Part shown: positions 8,005 to 17,735 of the stretch, piece after piece | Numbering within the stretch: the first letter of the stretch is position 1 | Layout: each line of letters opens with the position of its first letter | Assembly (NCBI GenBank): GCA_021783235.1 | Contig: JAJXUD010000024.1 | Coordinates: 1-58,276, forward strand | Source of the DNA: Myxococcales bacterium | Lineage (GTDB): Bacteria; Myxococcota; Myxococcia; Myxococcales; JAKAPL01 | Length of the DNA stretch: 58,276 nt | Direction of reading: 5' to 3' | Notes under the pieces: model-generated | Told to the model about the DNA's origin: nothing | Databases searched by the model: none | The model's input: only the letters and a program-made list of their open reading frames with translations | Made by a program: the position numbers and the translations under genes

Positions 8005-10122
8005 ATGCGCCTCTCCCTCGCGCTGCTCGCGGCTGCCCTCGCCTTCGGCTGCACCGCCTGCTGCGGCCACACGGCCGTTCCCCTGGGGGCCGACGGTGGC
8101 AGAGGATCGACGGACGGGGGCGTCTCTTGCCTCGGCAAGCCGGATGGCACCTCGTGCGGCTTGCACCTCGCCTGCCTCGGCGGCCTCTGCTCCTGCCAGC
8201 CCGGCGGGAGCTGCTCCGTCGCGGGCAACCCGTGCCAGGCGGGGAGCTTCTCCTGCGGCGGCGGCACGCCCTCGTGCGGCAACGTCCAGAACCTCCCCGA
8301 CGGCACGAGCTGCGGGACCGGGCAGGTCTGTCGCCAGGGGAGCTGCGTCGCCTGCAGCGCGGGCTCGACCTGCCTCGCCGGCCCCTGCCTCGTCGGGACT
8401 CTCTCGTGCGGCAGCGGCTCCTCGCAGTGCGCGAACCCCCAGCCCGCGCAGAACGGCATCTCCTGCTCGGCGGACGGCGGCTTCGTCTGCGACAACGGGA
8501 GCTGCATCGCCTGCGCCGCAGGGAGCAGCTGCAATCCCCCCGGGAACCCGTGCATGGTGGGCGCGTTCGACTGCAGCAGCGGGGTCGGCGTCTGCGCGAG
8601 CACCATCCCGGCGCCCGACGGCACCTCCTGCGGCGGCGCGCTGGTCTGCCTCGGCGGGAGCTGCACGACCTGCGTGACCGGGGCCGCCTGCGATCCGCCG
8701 ACCAACGCCTGTCAGGTCGGCAGCCTCACCTGCGGCGCGAGCCCGTCCTGCGTCGGTCCGTACAGCAACGCCCCGAACAACAAGGCCTGCGGCAACGGCC
8801 AGATCTGCCAGTCGGGCAACTGCAGCTGCGCGAACCCCTGCAACCAGGCCGGCTCGACCTGCGCGAGCGGGACCCAGGTCGCGACCTGCACGCTGGATCC
8901 GCAGAACGGCTGCTTCCTCCAGTCGTTCTCGAACTGCTCGTCCGGGCAGGTCTGCGCCGGCGGGAGCTGCGTCTGCCAGAACGGCTGCAGCGCGGGCCAG
9001 GTGCAGTGCGCGGGCAGCTCCGCCGAATACTGCCAGGCGGGCGCGGGCGGCTGCCTCTCCTGGTCCGCCCCGACGGCCTGCCCCGGTGGCGTCAGCTGCG
9101 TGAACGGGGCCTGCGCGTGTCCCGCGCCCCAGGCCGGCCAGCTCGTGGTGAACGCCTCGAGCGGCAGCGACGGCCTCGGCAACGGCTCGGCCAGCTGCCC
9201 GTTCGCGACGATTAGCCACGCGCTCGCGGTGGCTGCCTCGCAGGGGACGCCGGTCACCATCTCGTTGAAGGGCGGGAGCTACGCGCTGGGCGAGTCCTTC
9301 CCGCTCGTCGTGCCGGCCAACGTGACGATCAGCGGCGGCTCCTTGATTCAGGGCAGCGGCCCGGTGGGCGACGGCTCCGGGATCTCGGCGACGGTCGTCC
9401 TGAACGGCGGCTCCTTGTCGGGCGTCGAGCTGAAGCCGGCAGTCCAGGACTCCCCGTCGACCGCGGGCATCTACTGCACCGCGCTCTCTCCCTCGGTGAC
9501 CAACGGGGTCGAGATCCATCGGTTCCAGTACGGCGTCTACCTCTCGGGCAGCTGCAGCGCGACCATCGATGGGGCGGACATCCACGACAACGGGCAGGGG
9601 AGCGGTGGCGGCGACGGCATCGACGTGGTCGGGAGCGCGAGCGCGACCGTGCAGAACAGCCACGTCCACTCGAACGCCACCGGGGTCTCCTTGGCGAGCG
9701 CCGGCTTCAACCCGACCTCTCTCATCGACGACGAGATCGACTCGAACCAGGCCGATGGCGTCGACTGCCTCGCGACGGCGAAGCTGACGATGCGGCTCGA
9801 TTTCGTCCACCAGAACCACGCGAACGGCGTCGCGATCTCGGCGAGCTGCTCCGCCGATCTCTCCGGCGCGGGAACGGCCGGCACCCCGTGCGCCGAGGCC
9901 AACACCTTCACCTGCAACGCGACGGGTGGCGCGGGCGCCGCGGACGTGATCTCGACCTCCTCGATTCCGGTCGCGGCGGATCACGACAATTGGGACTTCG
10001 AGCCCCCTTCGGCCGAGGACGTCCGCGCGGCCTCCGGCGGCTCGGTCGCGACCTCTCCGACCTGCAGCACGCAGCCGGGCGCCCCGAATCCGCAGGGCGC
10101 GGCTCCCACGGGTTGCCCGTGA
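8005..10122 (+). CDS. Paralogous beta-helix lipoprotein with extra cysteine-rich repeats
   Basis: A 705-residue protein with a lipobox (LAFGC). Residues about 40-375 are five or six cysteine-rich units of the form DGTSCG-x-GQVC-x-GSCVAC. The remainder matches the upstream gene almost segment for segment: SDGLGNGSASCPFATISHAL, GPVGDGSG, IYCTALSPSV, ADLSGAGTAG and SSIPVAADHDNWDFEPPSAED. The two genes are therefore a tandem duplication in which this copy gained, or the other lost, the cysteine-rich part. AGGAGA (7990-7995) precedes the ATG. Its 66-nt separation from the operon and possible upstream promoter leave co-transcription open. Confidence 0.78.
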   Translation: MRLSLALLAAALAFGCTACCGHTAVPLGADGGRGSTDGGVSCLGKPDGTSCGLHLACLGGLCSCQPGGSCSVAGNPCQAGSFSCGGGTPSCGNVQNLPDGTSCGTGQVCRQGSCVACSAGSTCLAGPCLVGTLSCGSGSSQCANPQPAQNGISCSADGGFVCDNGSCIACAAGSSCNPPGNPCMVGAFDCSSGVGVCASTIPAPDGTSCGGALVCLGGSCTTCVTGAACDPPTNACQVGSLTCGASPSCVGPYSNAPNNKACGNGQICQSGNCSCANPCNQAGSTCASGTQVATCTLDPQNGCFLQSFSNCSSGQVCAGGSCVCQNGCSAGQVQCAGSSAEYCQAGAGGCLSWSAPTACPGGVSCVNGACACPAPQAGQLVVNASSGSDGLGNGSASCPFATISHALAVAASQGTPVTISLKGGSYALGESFPLVVPANVTISGGSLIQGSGPVGDGSGISATVVLNGGSLSGVELKPAVQDSPSTAGIYCTALSPSVTNGVEIHRFQYGVYLSGSCSATIDGADIHDNGQGSGGGDGIDVVGSASATVQNSHVHSNATGVSLASAGFNPTSLIDDEIDSNQADGVDCLATAKLTMRLDFVHQNHANGVAISASCSADLSGAGTAGTPCAEANTFTCNATGGAGAADVISTSSIPVAADHDNWDFEPPSAEDVRAASGGSVATSPTCSTQPGAPNPQGAAPTGCP

Positions 10123-10220
10123 CCGAGCGCAAGCCGCTCCTGGTGCAGGGGAAGGGGATACCTGGCCCGGCGCTCAAGGGTCTGATATCGTGCTCCCTCG
10201 TGACTTGGCGCGGTGGGCGG

Positions 10221-10331
10221 ATGGCCGAAGGCGCGGAGTGGGAGGTCGAGCTGCGCTGCTCGGAGCGGGAGCTCGAGGAGGCGCTCGCGGGCGAGCCGCC
10301 GGAATTCCCTGCCAGGGTTCGTCCCGGGTGA
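10221..10331 (+). CDS. Possible 36-residue small ORF
   Basis: ATG at 10221 opens a 36-residue frame (MAEGAEWEVELRCSERELEE) that ends 13 nt before the next gene and just before its ribosome binding site. The peptide is acidic and helix-forming. Without homologs it may be chance in GC-rich DNA. The rest of the gap 10123-10344 holds no other gene; a TGATAT at about 10178 could be part of a promoter. Confidence 0.25.
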   Translation: MAEGAEWEVELRCSERELEEALAGEPPEFPARVRPG

Positions 10332-10344
10332 GCGAGGAGAACGA

Positions 10345-11469
10345 ATGCGTGTAGCACTGCTGATCGCCCTCTCGCTGCTCGCGCCGGTCGCCTTGGGCGC
10401 GCCCCTCGCTCCCTCCTCGGGCGGTGTCCCGGAGAGCGTGACGCTGGGGAGCGAGAGGGACGCGGCGCTGCGCCTCACCGGGGGGACGCCGCTGGTCGCG
10501 ACGGTCTCGGGGCCCGGCACGCTCCTCGGGAAGATCTTCCTCGAGCTTCCCCGCCAGGGGAAGGTCAGCGGACTGGCCTCCGCGTCGGTCTCTCTCGACG
10601 GTCGTCCCTTGAAGCAGGTCATCCTCAAGCGGCGGCGCAGCCGGGGTCAGCTGCCGCTTCAGGGTCGGGTGCCGTCGGTCCCCGCGTCGCTCTCGCTGGA
10701 TCTGCCTCCTGGCACCCACACCCTCGAGATTCGCCTCGCCATGGGCGTCGACGGAGGCGCGGTGCTCGACTACGAGCGGGCCGTCATGCCGCCCGTCGCC
10801 CTCGTTCCAGAGGCGCCGCGGACCGTGGAGGCATTCGCCCCCACCGCGGCTCCGCCGGTCGCCACGGCTGGCGGCGTGGCGGCGCCGATGCCCACCGCGT
10901 CGTCGGCCAGTGACGAGCGCAAGAGCTTCCGACTCGCGGTCCGCCTCGGCGCCGTCGTCCCGACCTCGGAGCTCTCCGTCGGGGGCGCCGGCGGCGTCGA
11001 CCTCTCCTGGATCCTTCCGATCGGCCGGGGAACGCCGGCGCTCGACCAGAAGCTGCGCCTCTCCCTGGGGGTCGGCGATTCGATCCTCCATGAGCAGGGC
11101 CAGAAGATCATTCCAGGTCGCGGCCTCGACCCGAACTTCGCCGAGTACGATTCGGTTCAGCCCATCGACCTGTCGCTCGTCTACACCCTGCCGTTTGGCT
11201 GGCGGTCGGTGGACGTCTACCTGGGGGCGGGCTACGCGCTGAACCTCGTTCAGGCGCAGTTCCAGAACTTCGGCCAGGCGAGCCAGTCCGGCGCGACCGT
11301 CAGCGGCGCCCTCTTCCAACTCGGGGTCGAGATCGCCGTCGGACCGGGGTCGGTGCTGCTCGAGGCTCGCCAGAGCGTCGTCGGCGCGGATCTGGGCAAC
11401 CTCGGCGGCGTCGGCACCGACACGCTCAGCGGTACCACCTTCGGCTTCGGCTACGCCTACCTCTTCTGA
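10345..11469 (+). CDS. Exported protein with probable outer-membrane beta-barrel
   Basis: A 374-residue protein with a cleavable signal (MRVALLIALSLLAPVALGAP). Residues about 25-150 form a beta-rich domain with basic loops (KQVILKRRRSRGQL). From about 190 on, alternating strands occur (FRLAVRLGAVVPTSELSVGG; SVDVYLGAGYALNLVQAQF) and the chain ends in GYAYLF with a terminal Phe, the usual signal for BAM insertion. GAGGAG at 10334-10339 supports the ATG at 10345 over the earlier in-frame start. Its role is unknown; it may assemble with the neighbouring lipoproteins. Confidence 0.65.
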   Translation: MRVALLIALSLLAPVALGAPLAPSSGGVPESVTLGSERDAALRLTGGTPLVATVSGPGTLLGKIFLELPRQGKVSGLASASVSLDGRPLKQVILKRRRSRGQLPLQGRVPSVPASLSLDLPPGTHTLEIRLAMGVDGGAVLDYERAVMPPVALVPEAPRTVEAFAPTAAPPVATAGGVAAPMPTASSASDERKSFRLAVRLGAVVPTSELSVGGAGGVDLSWILPIGRGTPALDQKLRLSLGVGDSILHEQGQKIIPGRGLDPNFAEYDSVQPIDLSLVYTLPFGWRSVDVYLGAGYALNLVQAQFQNFGQASQSGATVSGALFQLGVEIAVGPGSVLLEARQSVVGADLGNLGGVGTDTLSGTTFGFGYAYLF

Positions 11470-11492
11470 TGGACTTTCAAGGAGAACAGCGC

Positions 11493-14400
11493 ATGATCCG
11501 TCGACTCTCGTTGCTCGCCACGCTCGTCTTCGCCGCCTCCGCCTGTTCGCCCAAGAAGGTCCCGCCTCCCCCGCCGAACGTCCAGGCGACCGCGGCGACG
11601 ACCGAGCTCGCGAGCCAGCTGGTCAACGGCACGGCCGAGTACCTCTCCACGGTCCAGGTCACTCGCACGCCGGCCTTCACCGCGACCGAGACGGCCCCCG
11701 CGAGCGTCGTCGCCGACCAGTACACGGCCCGCTTCTCGATGACTCTGCCGCTCCAGCCGGGCAAGAACGTCTTCAGCTTCACCGCCACCGACTCGAACGG
11801 GACGAGCCAGCCGAGCACGGTGACGATCACGCGCAACGCCGATGCCCCCGCCAGCCTGACGCTGCTTCCGCTGAGCCCCATCGTGACCGACGGCAACCTC
11901 ATCGTCCGGGCGACCGTCGCGAACCCGGAGCCGATCTCGCTCGCGGGCTTCACGATCGACTTCAGCGCGGTGCCGGGCACCGGCGCGTCGCCGGACGGCG
12001 GTCCGGCCGAGGGCGCCATCGTCGGAACCGCCGTGACGGACGCGAGCGGCGTCGCCCAGGTGACGCTCCAGGGGCTGACCGTTGCCGGTCCCTGGACGGT
12101 CACCGGCACCTCGAAGGACAACCCGCAGGCGAGCGCCAGCGCCCAGGTCATCGTCAATGGCGGCTTCGGGACGGCCGCGCTCGATCTCGTCCTCACGGGG
12201 CAGGACGTCAGCGGGAAGGCCGTGACGTCGGCCAACGGTGCCCTCACGGTCGCGGCGGGAACCTCCGTGACCGCGCTCATCGCTCCGGCGGGCAAGGACC
12301 AGGGCCCCTACCTCTCCGTGCCGTTCACCCTCTCGACGAACGCCCCGAACGGCGGCGTCTTCGGCAACACGATCGTCGGTCTGAACGCCGCCGCGGCGAC
12401 CCCCTACGAGGTCGCTGCCACCGTGCCGCCCTCGGCGGCCACGGGGGATCAGCTCGCGGTTCTGACCACCGCGCTCACGGTCCAGCCCGGCCGCACCGGC
12501 GAGATTTCGGTGACCCTCTCCCAGTCCCAAGCGACCGCGGATCAGTCCGTCTCGTACCGGGCCATCCCGCAGGACGGCTTCGGCAACCCGACGGGTGACG
12601 CGATCTCGGTCTCCATCGTCGACGCCGCCGGGAACGTCGTCTACCCGGGCGTCACTCCCGCGCTCGCGCAGGTCACCGGCAACGCGACCAACCAGACGGG
12701 CACCGTGCAGATCTACGTGGCGAACAGCGCGAGCGGAACCTCCGAGACGATCGGCGGATCGACCGTCAGCGTCGGCGCCGGGACCGCCTGGACGGTGAAA
12801 TTCGCCGACGCCACCGCCTCGGGGATCTCCGGCAGCGCGAGCCTCGCCGTCACGGCGGGCACGCCAGCGAGCGTCTCCGTGAACCTCGGTTCGAATGGCC
12901 CGAACGTCAGCGCCACCGTCGTGGCCGGGACGAACTTGCCCTTCTCGACGACCGTGCTGGACGACCACGGGAACCCGATCGTGGGCCAGCCGATCCAGGT
13001 CGCGACCTCGGCGCCGGGCGCGGTGGTCACCACGACGAGCCCGGGCCAGGGCGATATCTCGAACCTGACCGTCGCGAACGGCTCGTCGAACCCCTACTAC
13101 GTCTGGGCCACCGTGCCCGTGACCGGCCTCACCTCGCCGCCCATCCAGCTCACCGTCACGCCGGCCGCCGCGAGCGCGCTCCACTTCCAGGTGGCGGCCT
13201 TGAACCTTCTGGCTGGCGGCGCCGTGCCGTACGACTGGACGATCACCGACGCGAACGGCAACCGGGTCGACCTCACCTCGGGAGGCGCGCCGGTCATCCC
13301 GACGCTCTCGGTCGTCTCGGGTCCGGTGACCGGGGCGCTCCTGAGTCCGCCGCCTCAGGCGCCTTCCTTCGACGCGACGACCGACCTCGGCACGGGCGAG
13401 CTCGCCTTCACGGCCGGCTCGCCGGCGGGCGTGTACACGATCGAGGCGAGCGTCCCCGCCTCGTTCAACGTGGCCCCGTCGTTCCAGACGCTGCTCGTCT
13501 CGGCGCCGCAGGACGTCGTGCCCCCGACGGTGAGCGTCTCCGTCACCGACGGAAACGGCGTCAGCCTGGCTGGCGCCACGGTGTCGGGCGGCCAGACCAT
13601 CGTCGTCACCGTCACCGCCTGCGACGACACGAACCTGACGAGCCTCTACGTCCAGTTGAGCGGGGCGTTCAACCGGACGCGGGGCCCCGTCGTTCCGACG
13701 AACAACGCGCCGGGCACGGGCGCCTGCCTCGGTGGAATCCAGGCCTCGCAGAGCTGGAACGTCACGGTCAACGGCAGCGGCAGCGAGCAGCTGGTCGCGA
13801 CGGCCACCGACACGGCGAGCAACACGGGCGTCAGCCCGGTGGTGACCTTCAACGTGAACCCGCTCCAGGTCGACACCAACTGGATCAGCGGGGCCAACGC
13901 GGTCGTCCAGCTCGGGGCGAAGAGCCTTCCGCTCAACGGGCCCATGGGCGTCGTCGTGGACAGCTCGACCCCGAACGACCCGCAGCTCTACCTCGCGCAG
14001 AACGGCGACGCGACGATCATGCAGTACGACACCACCACGGACGCATACTCCGCCCTCGTGAACACGGGGACGATCGGGCTCGGCGCGCAGAACTTCGACA
14101 TCACGGAGATCGCGAACACGCTGTACGTGAGCTCGAACGCGACCAACCTCAACGGCGGCGGCGGGTCGCCAGCCATCGTGCAGATCCCGGTGGCGGCCCC
14201 CGCGACGCTCTCACTCTTCAGCGACGACACCAAGGTCACCTCCATGGTTCCCGAGGGGCTCGCCAACTGCCCCCTGGTGACCGGCACAGGGAGCACCGGG
14301 GCGCTCCTCGCGCTGGACGATCAGTCCATCGGCGGTGGCACGAACAACGAGCAGGCGGACTTCCTGAACCTGTCCTCGGGCAGCCAACTCACCGGAAGCC

Positions 14401-14912
14401 CGGTCGCGCTCACGGGCGGAGGGGTGTTCTCGACGCTGCGGCGGCCCTTCTCCGGCGTGACCGGGACCAACGTCGACGGCAGCTGCGCGATCACGGGGAC
14501 GCTGTCCGACGTCGTCTTCGCCTCGGACGACAACCAGAACGCCATCTGGTGGTTCAGCTTGAGCCCCACCTTCAAGAGCGCCCAGACGATCCAGCCGGGA
14601 CAGCAGTGCTCGCTGATGAACGGCCCGAACAACAACTGCGCGAACCAGCCCGCGGGCATCCGGCTCTCCGCGAACGACCACCTCGTCTGGGCCGATGCGG
14701 GCAACGGCATCGTGGCCTACGCCAAGGTCGATCCCGCCACCGGAGCCCTCGCGGCCGGCACGACTCCTGCCACCCTCATCCGGGGGCTCGCGAATCCAAT
14801 CGGCCTCGCGTTCGATTCGGCCGGGCACCTCTACGTCGTCGACAACGGCGTCGGGACGGCCAACGGCGGTACGGGCGCGGTCTACCGGATCACGCTCGGC
14901 ACGGGCTTCTAG
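11493..14912 (+). CDS. Large lipoprotein with Ig-like repeats and a C-terminal propeller-like domain
   Basis: A 1139-residue protein with a lipoprotein signal (LLATLVFAASACSPKK). From about residue 20 to 790 there is a series of Ig/Big-like beta-sandwiches of about 90-110 residues, with recurring phrases such as SVSLAGATVSG and VTVTACDDT. The final 330 residues look like a beta-propeller of NHL or SMP-30 type (GVVVDSSTPNDPQLYLAQNG; GLAFDSAGHLYVVDNGVG). The ATG at 11493 is preceded by AAGGAGAA (11479-11486), so it was preferred to the ATG at 11469. It starts 23 nt after the barrel gene and is probably in its operon. A role in adhesion or surface structure is a guess. Confidence 0.72.
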   Translation: MIRRLSLLATLVFAASACSPKKVPPPPPNVQATAATTELASQLVNGTAEYLSTVQVTRTPAFTATETAPASVVADQYTARFSMTLPLQPGKNVFSFTATDSNGTSQPSTVTITRNADAPASLTLLPLSPIVTDGNLIVRATVANPEPISLAGFTIDFSAVPGTGASPDGGPAEGAIVGTAVTDASGVAQVTLQGLTVAGPWTVTGTSKDNPQASASAQVIVNGGFGTAALDLVLTGQDVSGKAVTSANGALTVAAGTSVTALIAPAGKDQGPYLSVPFTLSTNAPNGGVFGNTIVGLNAAAATPYEVAATVPPSAATGDQLAVLTTALTVQPGRTGEISVTLSQSQATADQSVSYRAIPQDGFGNPTGDAISVSIVDAAGNVVYPGVTPALAQVTGNATNQTGTVQIYVANSASGTSETIGGSTVSVGAGTAWTVKFADATASGISGSASLAVTAGTPASVSVNLGSNGPNVSATVVAGTNLPFSTTVLDDHGNPIVGQPIQVATSAPGAVVTTTSPGQGDISNLTVANGSSNPYYVWATVPVTGLTSPPIQLTVTPAAASALHFQVAALNLLAGGAVPYDWTITDANGNRVDLTSGGAPVIPTLSVVSGPVTGALLSPPPQAPSFDATTDLGTGELAFTAGSPAGVYTIEASVPASFNVAPSFQTLLVSAPQDVVPPTVSVSVTDGNGVSLAGATVSGGQTIVVTVTACDDTNLTSLYVQLSGAFNRTRGPVVPTNNAPGTGACLGGIQASQSWNVTVNGSGSEQLVATATDTASNTGVSPVVTFNVNPLQVDTNWISGANAVVQLGAKSLPLNGPMGVVVDSSTPNDPQLYLAQNGDATIMQYDTTTDAYSALVNTGTIGLGAQNFDITEIANTLYVSSNATNLNGGGGSPAIVQIPVAAPATLSLFSDDTKVTSMVPEGLANCPLVTGTGSTGALLALDDQSIGGGTNNEQADFLNLSSGSQLTGSPVALTGGGVFSTLRRPFSGVTGTNVDGSCAITGTLSDVVFASDDNQNAIWWFSLSPTFKSAQTIQPGQQCSLMNGPNNNCANQPAGIRLSANDHLVWADAGNGIVAYAKVDPATGALAAGTTPATLIRGLANPIGLAFDSAGHLYVVDNGVGTANGGTGAVYRITLGTGF

Positions 14913-14931
14913 CGGCCGTGAGGAGCAGCGG

Positions 14932-14979
14932 CGGGCTGGCGCGGCCACGAGCCGGCCGCACCAGCCCGCTCGTCGTTTT
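14932..14979. terminator. Strong stem-loop terminator between convergent genes
   Basis: Arms 14932-14946 and 14954-14968 pair over 15 bp with a single mismatch (CGGGCTGGCGCGGCC on the left) around a 7-nt loop, followed by a TTTT run at 14976-14979. It sits 20 nt after the stop of the plus-strand lipoprotein and can also serve the convergent minus-strand gene. Confidence 0.75.
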
Positions 14980-15075
14980 GGCGGGCCGACGGCTGCTCGT
15001 CGAACTCCCAGTTAGGCGTTGGGGGCGAAGCGGGGGGAACGACTCGGCGGCGCGCGCCTCATCCGAAGAGGGCGG

Positions 15076-15687
15076 TCAGCTACCGGAGCGCTTGATCCAC
15101 TGATCGACGACCCCGTCCCCGTCGGTGTCGATGCCGATCCGGTCGATCTTCCCACCCTCCCAGTACTCCCAGGTGTCGACCCTGCCGGTCCCCTTGGTGT
15201 CGCGCTCCTTGCGGACCAGCTTGCCCTTCTCGTAGAACTTCCAGACGTTCGGCTTGCCGTTGAAGTCGAGCGCGAGCTCCTTCTTCGTCGGCACGCCCTT
15301 CTCGTCGAAGTAGATGATCTCGTCGACCTTGCCGTCGAAGTCGAGGTCGAGCGCTTCCTTCACGACCGCGCCGGAATCGTTGTACCAGCGCCAGACGTCG
15401 ACCTTCCCGTCGTCGTTCAGGTCCATCTCCTTGCGGACGAGGATCTGGACCGGCTTGCCGGTCTTCGGGTCGACCGCCTGCTTCGAGTACTCCCAGACGT
15501 CGGGTTTCCCCTCGTGGAAGAGGTCGAAGGTCTTGACGGTGAGGTCCCCCTCCTGCTTCTCGTGGATGCCCTGGATCTCCTCCGCCGTCTGTTTCGGGCC
15601 GGCCTTCTGAGAGGCCGCCTGGGAGGAGCCGCAGCCCGCCAAGGCGAGCGAGGCGGCGAGCGCGAGGGGTGCGAGAACGCGACGCAT
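15076..15687 (-). CDS. Lipoprotein with repeated DxDxDG calcium-loop-like motifs
   Basis: A 203-residue lipoprotein (signal ending SLALAGC). The mature part consists of about six units of roughly 25 residues that each hold a loop such as [28 protein letters not shown] or [11 protein letters not shown], followed by an aromatic and a Gly turn. These resemble EF-hand/dockerin or type-3-thrombospondin loops and may bind Ca2+. The ATG at 15687 was chosen because the signal peptide begins there and a promoter stands just upstream; an in-frame ATG at 15717 would fall within the -35 spacer. No ribosome binding site is visible. Confidence 0.72.
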   Translation of the reverse strand: MRRVLAPLALAASLALAGCGSSQAASQKAGPKQTAEEIQGIHEKQEGDLTVKTFDLFHEGKPDVWEYSKQAVDPKTGKPVQILVRKEMDLNDDGKVDVWRWYNDSGAVVKEALDLDFDGKVDEIIYFDEKGVPTKKELALDFNGKPNVWKFYEKGKLVRKERDTKGTGRVDTWEYWEGGKIDRIGIDTDGDGVVDQWIKRSGS

Positions 15688-15694
15688 TTGGGGG

Positions 15695-15737
15695 ACGTTA
15701 GACCGTCTTGCGCGCATGGGTCAAGGTCGCATAGAAG
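15695..15737. promoter_or_regulatory. Interlocked divergent promoters
   Basis: On the minus strand TTGACC (15724-15719) is followed by an 18-nt spacer and TAACGT (15700-15695), 13 nt before the lipoprotein ATG. On the plus strand TTGCGC (15708-15713) is followed by an 18-nt spacer and TAGAAG (15732-15737), 16 nt before the UXS ATG. The two overlap, so polymerases would compete. Both predict almost no 5' leader. Confidence 0.5.
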
Positions 15738-15747
15738 GCAGCCACTC

Positions 15748-16719
15748 ATGGCACTCGAAATCCTTGCGGGAAAGCGGGCGGCCGTCCTGGGCGGCGCCGG
15801 GTTTTTGGGCTCCCACCTCTGCGAGCGCCTGCTGGAGCTCCGCGCCGAGGTGGTCTGCGTCGACAACTTCCTCACCGGCGCGGCGCGCAACGTCGCGGCG
15901 CTCGGATCGCGGAAGGGTTTCTCGATGCTCGAGGCCGACGTGACCGAGCCGTTCGACGTCACCGGGCCGCTCGACTACGTCCTCGACTTCGCCTCGCCGG
16001 CCTCGCCGATCGACTACGCGAAGCTGCCCATCGAGACGCTGCGCGTGGGCAGCCGCGGCGTCGAGAACGCGCTCGAGCTCTCCGTCCGCAAGAAGGCCCG
16101 TTTCTTTCTCGCCTCGACGAGCGAGGTCTACGGCGATCCCACCGAGCACCCTCAGCGCGAGGAGTACTTCGGCAACGTGAACCCGGTGGGGCCTCGGAGC
16201 TGCTACGACGAAGCCAAACGCTTCGCCGAGGCCATGACCGTCGCCTACCGGCGCGCCCGCGGTGCCGAGGTGCGGATCGTCCGGATCTTCAACACCTATG
16301 GTCCGAGGATGCGGTTGAACGACGGCCGGGTCGTACCGGCCTTCGTCTCCCAGCTGCTGCGCGGCGAGGAGCTCACGGTCTTCGGGGACGGCCAGCAGAC
16401 GCGCAGCTTCTGCTACGTCGCGGACGAGGTCGAGGGGATCCTGCGCCTCCTCGTCTCCGACTACGAGGCGCCCATGAACGTGGGTAACCCGCGCGAGTTG
16501 ACGATCCTGGAGTTCGTCGAGGCGGTCCGGCGCGCCGCCCGCGAGCTCGGGCTGCCCGGCGCGAACGCCAAGGTGGTCCACCGCCCCTTCCCGGAGAACG
16601 ACCCGAAGCAGCGTCGCCCGGACATCGCGAAGGCCCGCTCGATCCTCGGCTGGGAGCCAAAGGTCTCCCTCGAGGATGGGCTGCGCGACACGCTGGCCTG
16701 GTTTCGGGACCATGCTTAG
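15748..16719 (+). CDS. UDP-glucuronate decarboxylase-like SDR enzyme
   Basis: A 323-residue extended SDR. The NAD-binding motif is GGAGFLGSH near residue 15. The active site has the STSEVYG strand and Y153-x3-K157 (YDEAKR). The segments [24 protein letters not shown] and [16 protein letters not shown] closely follow UDP-xylose synthase, which converts UDP-glucuronate to UDP-xylose with loss of CO2. UDP-glucuronate decarboxylase is the best call, though dTDP-glucose dehydratase relatives are similar. It precedes a second SDR gene by 30 nt, so the two probably supply nucleotide sugars together. Confidence 0.85.
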   Translation: MALEILAGKRAAVLGGAGFLGSHLCERLLELRAEVVCVDNFLTGAARNVAALGSRKGFSMLEADVTEPFDVTGPLDYVLDFASPASPIDYAKLPIETLRVGSRGVENALELSVRKKARFFLASTSEVYGDPTEHPQREEYFGNVNPVGPRSCYDEAKRFAEAMTVAYRRARGAEVRIVRIFNTYGPRMRLNDGRVVPAFVSQLLRGEELTVFGDGQQTRSFCYVADEVEGILRLLVSDYEAPMNVGNPRELTILEFVEAVRRAARELGLPGANAKVVHRPFPENDPKQRRPDIAKARSILGWEPKVSLEDGLRDTLAWFRDHA

Positions 16720-16749
16720 CTTGCGAATCCATCTCGGCGAGGTGCTCTC

Positions 16750-17676
16750 ATGAAGATCCTGGTGACGGGCGGGGCTGGCTTCATCGGCTCGAACGTCTGC
16801 GACGCTTTCGCGGCGGCGGGACACGAGGTCGTGGCGCTCGACAACCTCTCGAGCGGTAAGAAGGAGAACCTCTCGCCGAGCGTCCGGCTCGTGGAGGCCG
16901 ACATCCGGGACGAGCGGCTCGGCCAGATCCTCGCCGCGGAGCGGCCGCAGGTCGTCTGCCACCACGCCGCCCAGATCGACGTGCGAAAGAGCGTGGCCGA
17001 TCCAGCCTTCGACGCGCAGGTGAACCTCATCGGCATGCTCCGGCTGCTCGAGGCCTCGGTCGCCGCCGGCGTTCGCAAGTTTCTCTTCGCCTCGTCCGGC
17101 GGGGCCTGCTACGGCGAACAGGAGCGCTTCCCGGCGCCGGAGAGCCACGCGACGCGCCCCGTCTCGCCCTACGGAGTGTCCAAGGCCGCGGGCGAACTCT
17201 ACCTCGGCTACTACCAGGCCCAGCACCGCCTTCCCTGGATCGCGCTGCGCTACGCGAACGTCTACGGGCCGCGCCAGGATCCGCACGGGGAGGCGGGCGT
17301 CGTCGCCATCTTCGCCGAGCGGCTCCTTTCGGGGCGCGCGTGCACCATCTTCGGCGACGGCGGGCAGACGCGCGACTTCGTCTACGTCGGGGACGTGGCC
17401 CGCGCGAACCTCCTCGCGCTCGAGTCGAACCACGTGGGACCGGTGAACGTCGGCACGGGCCGCGAGACCTCGGTGACGGAGCTCTACCGGACGATGGCGG
17501 GCGCCGCGCACGTGGCCGGCCCGGCGGAGCACGCGCCGCAGAAGCCGGGTGAGCAGCGCCGCTCGGTGATCGACCCGGCGCTCGCCGCGAAGGTCCTCGG
17601 GTGGCAGCCCTCGGTGCCCCTCGAGGAGGGGCTTGCGCGGACGATCGAGTTCTTTCGGCGTCGCTCGGCGGCCTGA
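16750..17676 (+). CDS. NAD-dependent epimerase, UDP-glucose 4-epimerase-like
   Basis: A 308-residue extended SDR. NAD binding: TGGAGFIGSNV at residues 6-16. The catalytic region has SSGGACYGE and the YGVSK pair (Tyr-x3-Lys). ALRYANVYGPRQDP and NVGTGRETSVTELY are typical of GalE-type UDP-hexose 4-epimerases working on UDP-Glc/UDP-GlcNAc or the uronates. The exact sugar cannot be stated. A GAGG upstream of ATG 16750 supports the start. It forms a pair with the decarboxylase gene and likely serves exopolysaccharide or O-antigen synthesis. Confidence 0.85.
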   Translation: MKILVTGGAGFIGSNVCDAFAAAGHEVVALDNLSSGKKENLSPSVRLVEADIRDERLGQILAAERPQVVCHHAAQIDVRKSVADPAFDAQVNLIGMLRLLEASVAAGVRKFLFASSGGACYGEQERFPAPESHATRPVSPYGVSKAAGELYLGYYQAQHRLPWIALRYANVYGPRQDPHGEAGVVAIFAERLLSGRACTIFGDGGQTRDFVYVGDVARANLLALESNHVGPVNVGTGRETSVTELYRTMAGAAHVAGPAEHAPQKPGEQRRSVIDPALAAKVLGWQPSVPLEEGLARTIEFFRRRSAA

Positions 17677-17722
17677 CCGAGCCGTCCTTCCGTCGCCATC
17701 GATCCCACCCCGTCCCTTGTGG

Positions 17723-17728
17723 TATCCC
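17723..17728 (+). promoter_or_regulatory. Candidate -10 element (TATCCC) for the PP2C gene
   Basis: TATCCC lies 13 nt before the ATG at 17736, and no ribosome binding site is present in the gap. No clear -35 was found. Confidence 0.3.
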
Positions 17729-17735
17729 TTCGGTG

